A DNA stretch of 9,697 nt from JAUUZT01 sp964654015 (GTDB taxonomy: Bacteria > Chloroflexota > Dehalococcoidia > GIF9 > AB-539-J10): assembly GCA_964654015.1 (NCBI GenBank), contig CAZZHQ010000096.1:1-9697 (forward strand). The letters run 5' to 3'. A program made the position numbers and the translations under genes. A model generated the notes under the pieces. The model worked only from the letters and a program-made list of their open reading frames with translations, was not told where the DNA came from and searched no databases. This document shows, piece by piece, positions 1-6,881 of the stretch (its first letter is position 1; each line of letters starts with the position of its first letter).

Positions 1-73
1 TTTAACCGGAAGACCCTAATTATACAATGGACTAATTTACAGGGGTGAGGTCAAAAGCTACCAAATGTTCAAA

Positions 74-652
74 TCATCTTAATCTTCTGCTAACCTCTAT
101 TACCACACCATAGAGATGGCAATCAAAGCCTTCATATTTCTTAATCCAGACCTTGTTGTAATAGCAGCATAGAACAATATCATCTAGCCGGGGAGATAAA
201 CCTGTGTCTATGAAGATAATGTCACCTTCGCATATCCCAGGTTCCAAGGAAAACCCTCTTACTAATACTCCTTTTATTGGGCGACCACTTGATCTCGACT
301 TTGCCAAGTAAGCATAATCAACAACTTCACCCTCCCCTTTAACTATATTATCTACTATTGGTATTGTCAAAGGTATCAGCAGTCCCAATTCATTCAGCAG
401 TTCCTCTGGTTTTCTTTGCAGAGACTCAACTTTCGGTTCGTTGATAAATCCGGCAGCGAAGTACAGCTCTTCAGGTTTTACCTTGAGGGCTTCGGCGATT
501 TTAATTACAGCATGTGAACTCAAATCACCAAAATGATCTCTCTCTAAACGAGATATAAAGGCACTAGATAGCCCAATCAGACGAGCTAGCTTCCTCTGCG
601 TCATACCTTGCTGTTTACGTAAATTTTTGATATAGCTGCCTAAAGTTAACAT
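74..652 (-). CDS. XRE-family transcriptional regulator with S24/LexA-like C-terminal domain
   Basis: This 192-residue protein has the two-domain layout of CI/LexA-like repressors and probably controls the divergent operon that starts at 897. Residues about 5-65 form a helix-turn-helix_3 (Cro/CI) DNA-binding domain, with TQRKLARLIGLSSAFISRLE at 18-37 as the classic HTH. Residues about 94-175 resemble the S24 peptidase fold: GFSLEPGICEGD around Ser135 corresponds to the family GdSMeP box, and the WIKKYEG stretch offers Lys171/Lys172. Ser135 to Lys172 is 37 residues, the Ser-Lys spacing of LexA and UmuD. The usual Ala-Gly cleavage dipeptide is not evident; the equivalent place (PIVDNIVKGEG) has Lys105-Gly106, so RecA-stimulated self-cleavage is doubtful and the domain may instead serve dimerisation or ligand sensing (inference). 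The start is the first ATG of the frame; no good Shine-Dalgarno precedes it, so the start is moderately certain. The effector is unknown. Confidence 0.9.
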   Translation of the reverse strand: MLTLGSYIKNLRKQQGMTQRKLARLIGLSSAFISRLERDHFGDLSSHAVIKIAEALKVKPEELYFAAGFINEPKVESLQRKPEELLNELGLLIPLTIPIVDNIVKGEGEVVDYAYLAKSRSSGRPIKGVLVRGFSLEPGICEGDIIFIDTGLSPRLDDIVLCCYYNKVWIKKYEGFDCHLYGVVIEVSRRLR

Positions 653-698
653 GTCAGCACAACAACTATAGATTTAAATTGTCCCACGCTGGTTCTTT

Positions 699-728
699 AT
701 TGTTACAGAAATATTCCGAGCATGTCAA
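699..728 (-). promoter_or_regulatory. Putative promoter of the XRE/S24 regulator gene
   Basis: On the minus strand a perfect TTGACA (plus-strand 728-723) is followed after 18 nt by AACAAT (704-699, four of six matches to TATAAT). This would start transcription about 40 nt upstream of the regulator ATG. The -35 hexamer lies inside one of the repeated TGTCAA half-sites, so self-regulation is plausible. This is a consensus match by eye only. Confidence 0.4.
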
Positions 729-778
729 TTACTGCAGTGAAATTTTAAGCTATTTATGTCAACGAACAGCTTGACATG
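721..778. promoter_or_regulatory. Operator-like inverted repeats in the divergent control region
   Basis: The half-site TGTCAA occurs at 723-728 and 757-762, and in inverted form as TTGACA at 771-776. Two nested dyads result: ATGTCAA (756-762) with TTGACAT (771-777), seven-base arms and an eight-base spacer; and CATGTCAA (721-728) with TTGACATG (771-778), perfect eight-base arms 42 bases apart. A separate palindrome ACTGCAGT lies between them at 731-738. Position and symmetry suit binding of a dimeric repressor, most likely the adjacent XRE/S24 protein, with possible looping between sites. The link to that regulator is inferred from neighbourhood. Confidence 0.55.
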
Positions 779-799
779 ATGTGCATAGTGTGTTAACTT
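771..799 (+). promoter_or_regulatory. Putative promoter of the dehydrogenase-liv-AOR operon
   Basis: A perfect -35 hexamer TTGACA (771-776) is followed after 17 nt by a weak -10, TAACTT (794-799, three of six matches). The -35 is also the right arm of the operator-like dyad, so a bound repressor would block it. A start near 806 would give a leader of about 90 nt before the GTG at 897. The poor -10 suggests either need for an activator or a different true start. Confidence 0.4.
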
Positions 800-800
800 T

Positions 801-850
801 AGTTATCAAAAATTCAGAATAGAGGTGGTAGTCTCACAGTTATCAAAGAT
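801..850 (+). repeat. Short direct repeat in the operon leader
   Basis: AGTTATCAAA occurs at 801-810 and again at 838-847. The match extends to 13 bases with one mismatch (AGTTATCAAAAAT against AGTTATCAAAGAT). The copies are 37 bases apart, start to start, between the putative promoter and the first gene. They could be regulator half-sites or chance; no function can be assigned. Confidence 0.4.
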
Positions 851-896
851 GAGCATCTAGCATTACGAAAATCTGATATGGAGAAGGAGGGATCTA

Positions 897-2081
897 GTGA
901 AAGTAGTTGTATTAGGAGGGGCAGGATATATAGGTTCCTGTGCGGTACGTGAATTAGTTAAAAGAGCTCCCGATATTGAAGTAGTTATAGCCGAAAAAAA
1001 CGTCGAGGCAGCTAGTAAGCTTGTTGCTGAAGTAGGCGGCAAAACATCTGTGAAGTCAGTAGATGCAAACGAGCATAAAAGTCTCGTAGAGGCAATGAAA
1101 GACGCAGTTGTCGTCCTGAGCACACTAGGACCCTACTATGTTTTTGGTGAGAAGGTGTTGAAGGCTGCGATGGAGGCGAAAACAAACTTCATAGATATAA
1201 ACGATGATTGGGATGCAACAGAAAAGTGTCTTGAACTTGACAAAGAAGCTAATAATTCAAAGATTACTGCCGTAATAGGTTTGGGTGCCACTCCTGGGTT
1301 AACTAACCTGATGGCTAGATACGGTGCTGATCAGCTTGACCGAGTAGATGAGATTCATATAGCCTGGGGTTGGACCGCTTTGGATCCTAAGATAAAGGGA
1401 ACTGCTATCCTGGATCATTATTTTCATTGCATGACGGGAGAGGTCGATAGCTATCGTAATGGCAAATGGGTAAAGATTCCAGCAAATTCAGAGCCTGAGA
1501 TAGTTGAATTTGTTTCACCCATAGGTAGATTGGAGGTTGTCAGTTGTGGACACCCCGAGCCCATAACTATCCCTCGCTATATAAAGGGGGTGAAAAATGT
1601 ATTCCTCAAAGGTGGGGGGTGGCCTAGTGGTGAGACCTGGATAGGAGAATTCTTATTAAAGACAGGTATGATAAAAATGACAGAAATTACTATAAATGGG
1701 ATGCCGATATCCGCTAGAAGTCTGGCGAGCCAATTAGTGTTGGCATTGCCTAAACTAGCTCCCGAATTCCTCGATTCTAAGATGAACGAAGTTGTGGAGA
1801 AATATGGAGAATTTGCTATGGAGGGAGGTGTGCTCAGAACTGAAGTGAAGGGTGAAAGGCGAGGTAAATTCACAAGATATATATATGGATGCGGTGCTCC
1901 GGGGGACTTCATGACAGCATTACCAGCAGTGATCGGAGTTCTAATGTTCACGCGCGGGCAGATCAAACAGAAAGGAGGTGTATTTGCTCCAGAGGGCATC
2001 ATTGATACGAAACTGTTCTTTAAGGAGTTAACAAAGGATATACCAGTGGAGGAAACCAAAGTAGAACCTATCTCACTATGA
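897..2081 (+). CDS. Saccharopine dehydrogenase-family NAD(P)-dependent oxidoreductase
   Basis: The 394-residue protein belongs to the family of saccharopine dehydrogenase, lysine 6-dehydrogenase and carboxynorspermidine synthase: cytosolic enzymes that make or break a C-N bond at an amino acid side chain, or oxidise an amine, using NAD(P). Residues 1-14 (MKVVVLGGAGYIGS) are the Rossmann nucleotide loop, with Gly7, Gly10 and Gly13. Glu33 at the end of the second strand is acidic, which leans towards NAD, but the following Lys34 leaves this open. GPYYVFG (78-84), FIDINDDWD (98-106) and GLGATPGLTN (128-137) are family-like segments, and HPEPITIPRYI is a further one. Length fits the single-domain bacterial members. 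Start: GTG with a strong AAGGAGG at 884-890, six bases upstream. It is first in the operon, 52 nt before the binding protein gene. The substrate is unknown; a role in making an aldehyde for the AOR enzyme downstream is inference. Confidence 0.85.
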   Translation: MKVVVLGGAGYIGSCAVRELVKRAPDIEVVIAEKNVEAASKLVAEVGGKTSVKSVDANEHKSLVEAMKDAVVVLSTLGPYYVFGEKVLKAAMEAKTNFIDINDDWDATEKCLELDKEANNSKITAVIGLGATPGLTNLMARYGADQLDRVDEIHIAWGWTALDPKIKGTAILDHYFHCMTGEVDSYRNGKWVKIPANSEPEIVEFVSPIGRLEVVSCGHPEPITIPRYIKGVKNVFLKGGGWPSGETWIGEFLLKTGMIKMTEITINGMPISARSLASQLVLALPKLAPEFLDSKMNEVVEKYGEFAMEGGVLRTEVKGERRGKFTRYIYGCGAPGDFMTALPAVIGVLMFTRGQIKQKGGVFAPEGIIDTKLFFKELTKDIPVEETKVEPISL

Positions 2082-2133
2082 TATTTTATAAAGCACCCAT
2101 TACTCTTAATAATTCTAGATAAAGGAGAGAAAG

Positions 2134-3411
2134 ATGAAAAAAATTACAAAAACGATTGCAGTTCTGGCTCTGGTTGCAATCATAGCAGGAGGAATGGCAG
2201 CTTGTGCCCCGGCAGCGCCACCGGTAGCAGAAAAGAAACCACTGACGGTCGGCGTAATTTCAACAATGCAACAAGATGTCGGTTTGTCAACTCTTAGAGG
2301 CGTAGAAATCGCGGCTGAGGATATCAACGCGGCAGGCGGGATACTTGGCAGGCAAGTTAGAGTCGTAGGTGCGGACGATCTGGGATCTCCCGATGAGGGG
2401 GTGAAAGCAATCGATAACTTGGTGGCAAGAGAAGGTGCAGAGCTCGTCATAGGAGTTTTCAACGACGGGGTGATGTCCGCCATCTTACCTCGATTAGCGG
2501 AATATAGAATCCCTTTTATCAGTTCAGGGACTACGTCTTATCTTATACCGTTAAAAGTTCATGAAGAGTACGATAAGTACAAGGGTTGGTTCAGAGTACA
2601 AGCCGCAAACGATCTCTTCTTGGTAGCAGGTCTGCTGGACTTTGCGGATGGCATGCTGGTGAAGGAGCTTGGATGGCACAATGTAGTGATATTTGGTGAA
2701 AAGGCCGCTTGGACAGATGAAACGGGCAAACTACTCGAAGTAGAATTAGCAAAACTTGGCCTCAAGGTTGTGGACAAGGTCTACTTCCCTTGCGACGAAA
2801 AGGACTACAGCCCTTATTTCAGGCAGGTCGAAAGAAGTGGTGCTGACGGCATTTTTGCGCTAGTAGCGGAGGCAGGGGCAACCCCAGTCATACAATACGC
2901 ACGATTCAAGCCTAATATGCCAATGGTCGGTATCATTGCAGCTGCTGGAAGCCCAGAGTTCTATGACGATACCGGTGGTGTTACCGGCAATGTAGCAGCA
3001 GTAGCTGGTCTGGCGTGGACTTCAAAAATGGATGCAAAAACGACGGCATTTGTGGAGAAATGGCATGCGAAGTATAAAACACGCCCTACGAAGCCGGATT
3101 ATGCAGGCTTAGGTTCCTATATTGCGTTGGATGCATTCCGTTTGGCTGCTGAACGAGCTGGCACATTGGACTTTGATGCCTTAGTCACAGAACTTGAAAA
3201 GACAGATTACACAATGAACTGGAGGGTTCAATTTTACGGTCGCGATGAAAAAGACCCGATTTACGAGATGTATTTCACCCACGATGTGAAGTACGGTCCT
3301 GATTTATGTCATGGCGTATGGGTTCAATGGCAAGGAAACGACGCATATGAAATCTGGCCCAAGAAAGACGCCGTTAGAGACTTTGTGAATCCGGAATGGA
3401 TGAAGAAGTAA
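2134..3411 (+). CDS. livK: LIV-type ABC transporter substrate-binding lipoprotein
   Basis: This 425-residue protein is the extracytoplasmic receptor of the importer encoded by the next four genes. Residues 1-23 are a lipoprotein signal: positive MKKITK, a hydrophobic core, then the lipobox MAAC with Cys24 as the lipidated residue, followed by a flexible Ala/Pro linker. Residues about 36-400 are a type I periplasmic-binding fold (Peripla_BP_6). Typical segments include STLRGVEIAAEDINAAGGI with ILGRQVRVV after it, then IPFISSGTTS and, near the C-terminus, WVQWQGNDAYEIWPKKDA. Start: ATG with AAAGGAG at 2121-2127. The family binds branched-chain amino acids, but members also bind amides, urea, aromatic acids and other small carboxylates, so the symbol marks family rather than proven substrate. 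A hairpin just after its stop probably raises its mRNA level relative to the permeases. Confidence 0.93.
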   Translation: MKKITKTIAVLALVAIIAGGMAACAPAAPPVAEKKPLTVGVISTMQQDVGLSTLRGVEIAAEDINAAGGILGRQVRVVGADDLGSPDEGVKAIDNLVAREGAELVIGVFNDGVMSAILPRLAEYRIPFISSGTTSYLIPLKVHEEYDKYKGWFRVQAANDLFLVAGLLDFADGMLVKELGWHNVVIFGEKAAWTDETGKLLEVELAKLGLKVVDKVYFPCDEKDYSPYFRQVERSGADGIFALVAEAGATPVIQYARFKPNMPMVGIIAAAGSPEFYDDTGGVTGNVAAVAGLAWTSKMDAKTTAFVEKWHAKYKTRPTKPDYAGLGSYIALDAFRLAAERAGTLDFDALVTELEKTDYTMNWRVQFYGRDEKDPIYEMYFTHDVKYGPDLCHGVWVQWQGNDAYEIWPKKDAVRDFVNPEWMKK

Positions 3412-3422
3412 GAAATATCCAC

Positions 3423-3471
3423 ATAGTGTGTGCATAGACAGACCTATCCACTCGGACTGTGCACACACTAT
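3423..3471 (+). promoter_or_regulatory. Long intergenic RNA hairpin between livK and livH
   Basis: A perfect 12-base inverted repeat, ATAGTGTGTGCA at 3423-3434 and TGCACACACTAT at 3460-3471, extends inward by T-G, A-T and G-C pairs, giving a 15-pair stem with a 19-base loop (3438-3456). It starts 12 nt after the livK stop and ends three bases before the livH Shine-Dalgarno. There is no U-run after it (CCGGGGG follows), so it is not a canonical intrinsic terminator. The position suits a 3'-end stabiliser or processing site that keeps binding-protein mRNA more abundant than permease mRNA, as known for other ABC operons; the function here is inferred. Confidence 0.75.
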
Positions 3472-3473
3472 CC

Positions 3474-3488
3474 GGGGGAAGCAAGATG
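3474..3488 (+). promoter_or_regulatory. livH ribosome binding site deciding the start
   Basis: GGGGGAA (3474-3480) sits five bases before ATG 3486. The only longer option, GTG at 3459, lies inside the 3' arm of the hairpin, has no Shine-Dalgarno, and would translate the ribosome binding site itself. Confidence 0.7.
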
Positions 3489-4349
3489 GCCAGTCCGCTT
3501 GAAATACTTATTTCGGCAGGGTTGATATCGGGTTTCTATTCTATTATTGCCGTTGGTTTCATGTTGGTCCTCGGGGTGGCAGGCGTGGAGAACATCGCCC
3601 ATGGCGCTTACGCTTTGGTTGGTGCCTATACCGTCTTAACTCTTACCCAGCTTCTAGGCCTTCCTGCTATAGTGGCTTATCCAGTAGCGATTTTGGTAGG
3701 TGCTGGGTTGTCGGTTCTAACTTTTAAAGGATTAATCAAGCGAATTGAAGGCGATTCTATCCGTATCTTTATGTGCACCCTATTACTAGCTATGTGTGTG
3801 GAACAAGTAATCACTCTTGGATTCACAGGAGCAGTTAGATCCATTGAACCTCTTATTAGCGGCAATATTGAAGTGTTAGGTATTCGGGTAAGCTTAAACT
3901 TGGTGCTTGCCTTCTTTTTAGCTTGGTCATCAATAGGAGGCCTGGCGTGGTTTGTGAACAAGACTTACCTAGGGAGAGCAATTGTAGCTACATCTATGGA
4001 TAGGAAAGGAGCCATCCTTACAGGAGTAAGTACCCAGAAGGTATATATTACCACTTTTGCTATCGCTGGGGGGCTTGCGACATTGGGGGGCACGCTCTAC
4101 GGAAGCTACACTATGGTGTATCCTCATATGTGGTCATTCATCCTGGTAATCTCATTCGTCGTAGTATTGTTTGGAGGAATTGGCAGCATTATGGGCACGG
4201 CTATGGGCGCCATTATTGTTGCCTGCGCAGAAACAGCTATGGTGTACCTGGTTGATCCGGTATTTAAGAGCATCATTGGACTTGTAATGGTAATAGTAAT
4301 ACTGCTCGTTCGACCACAGGGCCTCTTTGGCAGGGAGGAAATATCCTGA
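3486..4349 (+). CDS. livH: LIV-type ABC transporter permease, LivH-like
   Basis: This 287-residue inner-membrane permease is one half of the translocation channel, paired with the LivM-like product of the next gene. It is nearly all hydrophobic, with about eight membrane segments, beginning with LISAGLISGFYSIIAVGFML and ending with a helix around SIIGLVMVIVILLVRPQGLFG, the usual family C-terminus. The cytoplasmic ATPase-coupling (EAA-like) loop is recognisable in GVSTQKVYITTFAIAGGLA. ENIAHGAYALVGAY near residue 35-50 matches the family pattern nfAhGal...GAY. The start at 3486 is preferred over GTG 3459 because of the Shine-Dalgarno. Length is usual for LivH. The gene follows the livK hairpin, so it may be translated at a lower level than livK. 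It is 44 nt from livM. Confidence 0.93.
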   Translation: MASPLEILISAGLISGFYSIIAVGFMLVLGVAGVENIAHGAYALVGAYTVLTLTQLLGLPAIVAYPVAILVGAGLSVLTFKGLIKRIEGDSIRIFMCTLLLAMCVEQVITLGFTGAVRSIEPLISGNIEVLGIRVSLNLVLAFFLAWSSIGGLAWFVNKTYLGRAIVATSMDRKGAILTGVSTQKVYITTFAIAGGLATLGGTLYGSYTMVYPHMWSFILVISFVVVLFGGIGSIMGTAMGAIIVACAETAMVYLVDPVFKSIIGLVMVIVILLVRPQGLFGREEIS

Positions 4350-4393
4350 GATGTTACTCTGTAAAGTTTCCTACTTGACGGAGAAAATCTAGA

Positions 4394-5350
4394 ATGTCCA
4401 AGGGGAGAAGGTATTTGGGTTGGTTGATCGTCGTGTTAGCTCTTGCTCCTCTTCCCCTATTTGTAGGGGATGCTTTGCTTAGGATCTTAGTTGTAGCGAA
4501 TCTCTATGCTATTTACGCAATGAGCTGGGACATATTCAGTGGACATACGGGTTATCTCAGCTTTGGGCACGGTTTTCTCATAGGTGTTGCTGCTTACACT
4601 ACGAGCCTCTTAAATTACCACTATGGGATTCCACCTTATGCATCGATACCTATTGCTATTCTGGTGTCGGTGCTAGTGGGATTGCTCTTCTTTCTTCCCG
4701 CGTTAAGACTTCGCGGTTCTTACTTTTGTCTTATGACACTGCTATTAGTTGTGGTGGCAAACCTCCTGGTAAACACTTTCAGTAATGTGACTGGTGGAGA
4801 TAGGGGATTAACACCCCTCTCGACCTTGGCAACTGGCGCGACTGCTAACTTTTACATAACGTTGGTTTTAATGTTAGTTATAGGTCTGGGATTATGGTAT
4901 GTGAGCAGATCCAACCTGGGGTTTGTGCTTCGAGCTATAGCCCAAAATGAAGACACAGTTGAAGGTGTGGGAATAGATACGACCAAATTCAAGTTCTTTG
5001 CCTTCATCCTCAGCGCTATAGTAGCGAGTATTGGGGGTTGTTTCTGGGTTCATTATCTAGGAACTGTAACACCCAGCATTATATCTTTGGACTTATCTAT
5101 ATCAATAGCGATAGCTGCTATTGTAGGAGGTATGGGCACAATCACAGGGCCTATCATGGGCGCGTACCTTATGCTCTTTATAACAGAATACCTGAGACCT
5201 TTCATACCAACGCCAGGGAGGTTACTTATATTCGGCTTAATTGGGCTTATTATCCTCATATACTGCCGGGAGGGATTAATGCCAAGGCTTTCAGTTGAAG
5301 TAAAAAAGTTGCGGAACAGAATTTTGAACAGGAGTAATGCACTTGGCTAG
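4394..5350 (+). CDS. livM: LIV-type ABC transporter permease, LivM-like
   Basis: The second inner-membrane permease of the importer, 318 residues with about eight to ten membrane segments. Family markers are GYLSFGHGFLIGVAAYTTSL (the G.lSlGha..GiGAY motif), the GGDRGLTPL segment, and the cytoplasmic loop AIAQNEDTVEGVGIDTTKFK followed by FFAFILSAIVASIGG, which contacts the ATPases. The C-terminal tail is basic and cytoplasmic. Start: ATG 4394 with CGGAGAA at 4379-4385. The last 14 bases overlap livG, which indicates translational coupling. No defects are seen. Confidence 0.93.
   Translation: MSKGRRYLGWLIVVLALAPLPLFVGDALLRILVVANLYAIYAMSWDIFSGHTGYLSFGHGFLIGVAAYTTSLLNYHYGIPPYASIPIAILVSVLVGLLFFLPALRLRGSYFCLMTLLLVVVANLLVNTFSNVTGGDRGLTPLSTLATGATANFYITLVLMLVIGLGLWYVSRSNLGFVLRAIAQNEDTVEGVGIDTTKFKFFAFILSAIVASIGGCFWVHYLGTVTPSIISLDLSISIAIAAIVGGMGTITGPIMGAYLMLFITEYLRPFIPTPGRLLIFGLIGLIILIYCREGLMPRLSVEVKKLRNRILNRSNALG
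5330..5345 (+). promoter_or_regulatory. livG start region: ATG 5337 or TTG 5343
   Basis: AGGAG (5330-5334) is only two bases from ATG 5337 but eight bases from the in-frame TTG at 5343, which is a better distance. The TTG start would shorten the protein by two residues (starting LARLLEV, close to the family norm). The sequence alone cannot decide; ATG was kept. Confidence 0.4.
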
Positions 5351-6080
5351 GCTCCTAGAAGTAAGGCGACTAACGAAAGGTTTCGGTAGCCTCATAGCGG
5401 TTGACGACTTGAGTTTCGATGTGGAAGAGGGGGAGATTCTTGGAATCGTGGGGGCCAACGGTGCAGGCAAGACCACCGTCTTCAACCTGCTGACGGGAGA
5501 TTTTAGGCAAGACTCTGGGAGCATCATTTTCCTGGGAAAGGAAATCAGCAACTGCAAGAAACATGTGAGAGTGAATATGGGTTTAAGCAGAACACGCCAG
5601 ATTCCGCAGCCTTTTCAGATGATGTCGGTCATTGAGAACATCCTGATAGGCGGACTCCCTAACAGCCTAGGAATTGTAAAACAGGGAGGCAGCCAAGATG
5701 AAAAGGCCATAATAATTGCAGGGAAAGTAGGACTCAAAGATGATTTAATGAAATTCCCAAATGAGCTGTCTTTGGCTAAGAGCAAAAAGCTCGAACTGGC
5801 TAGGGCGTTAGCCACTAATCCTAAACTTTTGCTTGTGGATGAAGTTTTTGGAGGTATTACTGCAGCAGAGTCAGCCGAGCTGGCTAAGCTCATTCAAGAA
5901 CTAAGAGAAACAGGTGTAACGATAGCTATTGTTGATCATAATATGAGGGTCCTTATGGAGTTAGTACAGAGAGTGATAGTTATTCACTTCGGCCAAAAAC
6001 TTGCGGAAGGAGAGCCCCAAGATATTGCCCTGAATAAGAGAGTTATAGAGGCATATCTCGGGAGCTCCCTCAGCCGCTGA
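5337..6080 (+). CDS. livG: LIV-type ABC transporter ATP-binding protein, LivG-like
   Basis: One of the two cytosolic ATPases that power the importer; 247 residues. Walker A is GANGAGKTT (39-47). The Q-loop region is SRTRQIPQPF (84-93). The ABC signature is the non-canonical LSLAKSK (144-150) instead of LSGGQ, followed by KLELARALA. Walker B is LLLVDE (164-169), continuing VFGGIT where most ABC proteins have PxxGLD. His201 in IVDHNM is the switch histidine. A known subset of LivG-like ATPases carries LPLA.RK and DEVxAGL in these places, so this is probably a functional member of that branch and not a decayed copy; the Gly-Ile in place of Gly-Leu is unusual. The 14-base overlap with livM implies coupled translation. 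Confidence 0.92.
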   Translation: MHLARLLEVRRLTKGFGSLIAVDDLSFDVEEGEILGIVGANGAGKTTVFNLLTGDFRQDSGSIIFLGKEISNCKKHVRVNMGLSRTRQIPQPFQMMSVIENILIGGLPNSLGIVKQGGSQDEKAIIIAGKVGLKDDLMKFPNELSLAKSKKLELARALATNPKLLLVDEVFGGITAAESAELAKLIQELRETGVTIAIVDHNMRVLMELVQRVIVIHFGQKLAEGEPQDIALNKRVIEAYLGSSLSR

Positions 6081-6097
6081 GTCGTAAGGAAGAAGGC

Positions 6098-6820
6098 ATG
6101 GCACCTCTTTTGAAAGTTGAGGGTCTTGAGGTTTTCTACGGGAAGGCCAAAGTCATAAATGGCATATCTTTCGAGTTTGATAAGGGTGAGTTCGTGAGCT
6201 TTATCGGAGCCAATGGCGCAGGGAAGTCGACAATCCTCGACTCTATTTCAAACTTGACTAACTGGCACGGTAAAATTGCCTTTGATGATATCGACTTGAG
6301 TTCTCTTAGCCCTTCCGAGATAGTCCGTTTAGGGGTTATCCAGTCTCCTGAGAGACGGAACTTGTTCCCCTTTATGACTGTTAAAGGAAACCTCCTTATG
6401 GGTGGTTATCTCTTTCGGAGTACTGTTAAAGAAAACCTCGAATTTGTGTTTGATCTCTTTCCAGTTCTGAAGGAACGTGAGAGACAGAAAGCACGGACTT
6501 TAAGTGGAGGAGAACAGCGAATGCTGACGGTAGGAAGGTCCCTGATGTCCAAACCGAGGCTGTTAATGCTCGATGAGCCAACTTTAGGTCTTGCACCAAA
6601 GTTAGTGGTCGACCTCTCCAAAGCTATTGGAAGACTCAAAGAACAAGGCATTACCATACTCCTTATGGAGCAAAGCGTGAATCTCGCCTTCGAGCATTCA
6701 AATAAAATCCACATCTTAGAAATCGGCGAGATAGTCAGAAGTGTCTCGCCTCAGCAACTTGAAGTTAAGGATAGCATTGTCGAGGCATATTTTCCACGTA
6801 AAGGGCCTTTGAAATATTAG
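6098..6820 (+). CDS. livF: LIV-type ABC transporter ATP-binding protein, LivF-like
   Basis: The partner ATPase of LivG, 240 residues. Walker A GANGAGKST (37-45), Q-loop QSPERRNLFPFMTV (82-95), canonical signature LSGGEQR (135-141), Walker B LLMLDE (155-160) with D-loop PTLGLAP. At the H-loop place it has MEQS, with Gln192 instead of His, as is usual for LivF. The ATPase pair is therefore asymmetric: LivF gives a canonical signature and no His, LivG the reverse. ATG 6098 follows AGGAAGAAGG, 17 nt after the livG stop. It completes a five-part importer (livKHMGF) in standard order. Confidence 0.94.
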   Translation: MAPLLKVEGLEVFYGKAKVINGISFEFDKGEFVSFIGANGAGKSTILDSISNLTNWHGKIAFDDIDLSSLSPSEIVRLGVIQSPERRNLFPFMTVKGNLLMGGYLFRSTVKENLEFVFDLFPVLKERERQKARTLSGGEQRMLTVGRSLMSKPRLLMLDEPTLGLAPKLVVDLSKAIGRLKEQGITILLMEQSVNLAFEHSNKIHILEIGEIVRSVSPQQLEVKDSIVEAYFPRKGPLKY

Positions 6821-6850
6821 GTCGAACGAGTAGAAGGAAGGCTTAGTTAG

Positions 6851-6881
6851 CGACATCTTGTCGAAAAGGAGGAAAGTAATG
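6851..6881 (+). promoter_or_regulatory. Ribosome binding site of the lipocalin-like gene, with a small hairpin before it
   Basis: AAAAGGAGG (6864-6872) stands six bases before ATG 6879, an excellent arrangement that sets the start. A longer open frame from TTG 6858 would translate this site as Lys-Arg-Arg-Lys and is unlikely. CGACA-TCT-TGTCG (6851-6863) can form a five-pair hairpin directly upstream; whether it matters is unknown. Confidence 0.65.

Noticed and set aside
1..73. A short open frame from base 1 to a TGA at 46-48 that could be the end of a gene entering from the left.
   Set aside because: Fifteen codons with no recognisable motif; it could equally be non-coding. No terminator for the regulator gene is visible here either.
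847..858. Near-palindrome AGATGAGCATCT in the leader, considered as an operator or hairpin.
   Set aside because: Five-base arms with a two-base centre are too weak to support a function.
3423..3475. Intrinsic terminator after livK.
   Set aside because: The stem is strong but is followed by CCGGGGG and not a U-run, and the genes downstream belong to the same transporter.
3459..3485. Longer livH N-terminus from GTG 3459.
   Set aside because: It lies in the hairpin arm, has no Shine-Dalgarno, and translates the ribosome binding site of ATG 3486.
5038..5298. Open frame inside livM on the same strand, and many antisense open frames across the other genes.
   Set aside because: They overlap clearly conserved proteins in other frames and show no family resemblance or ribosome binding site of their own.
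6858..6878. TTG start for the lipocalin-like gene.
   Set aside because: It would translate the strong AAAAGGAGG that serves ATG 6879.
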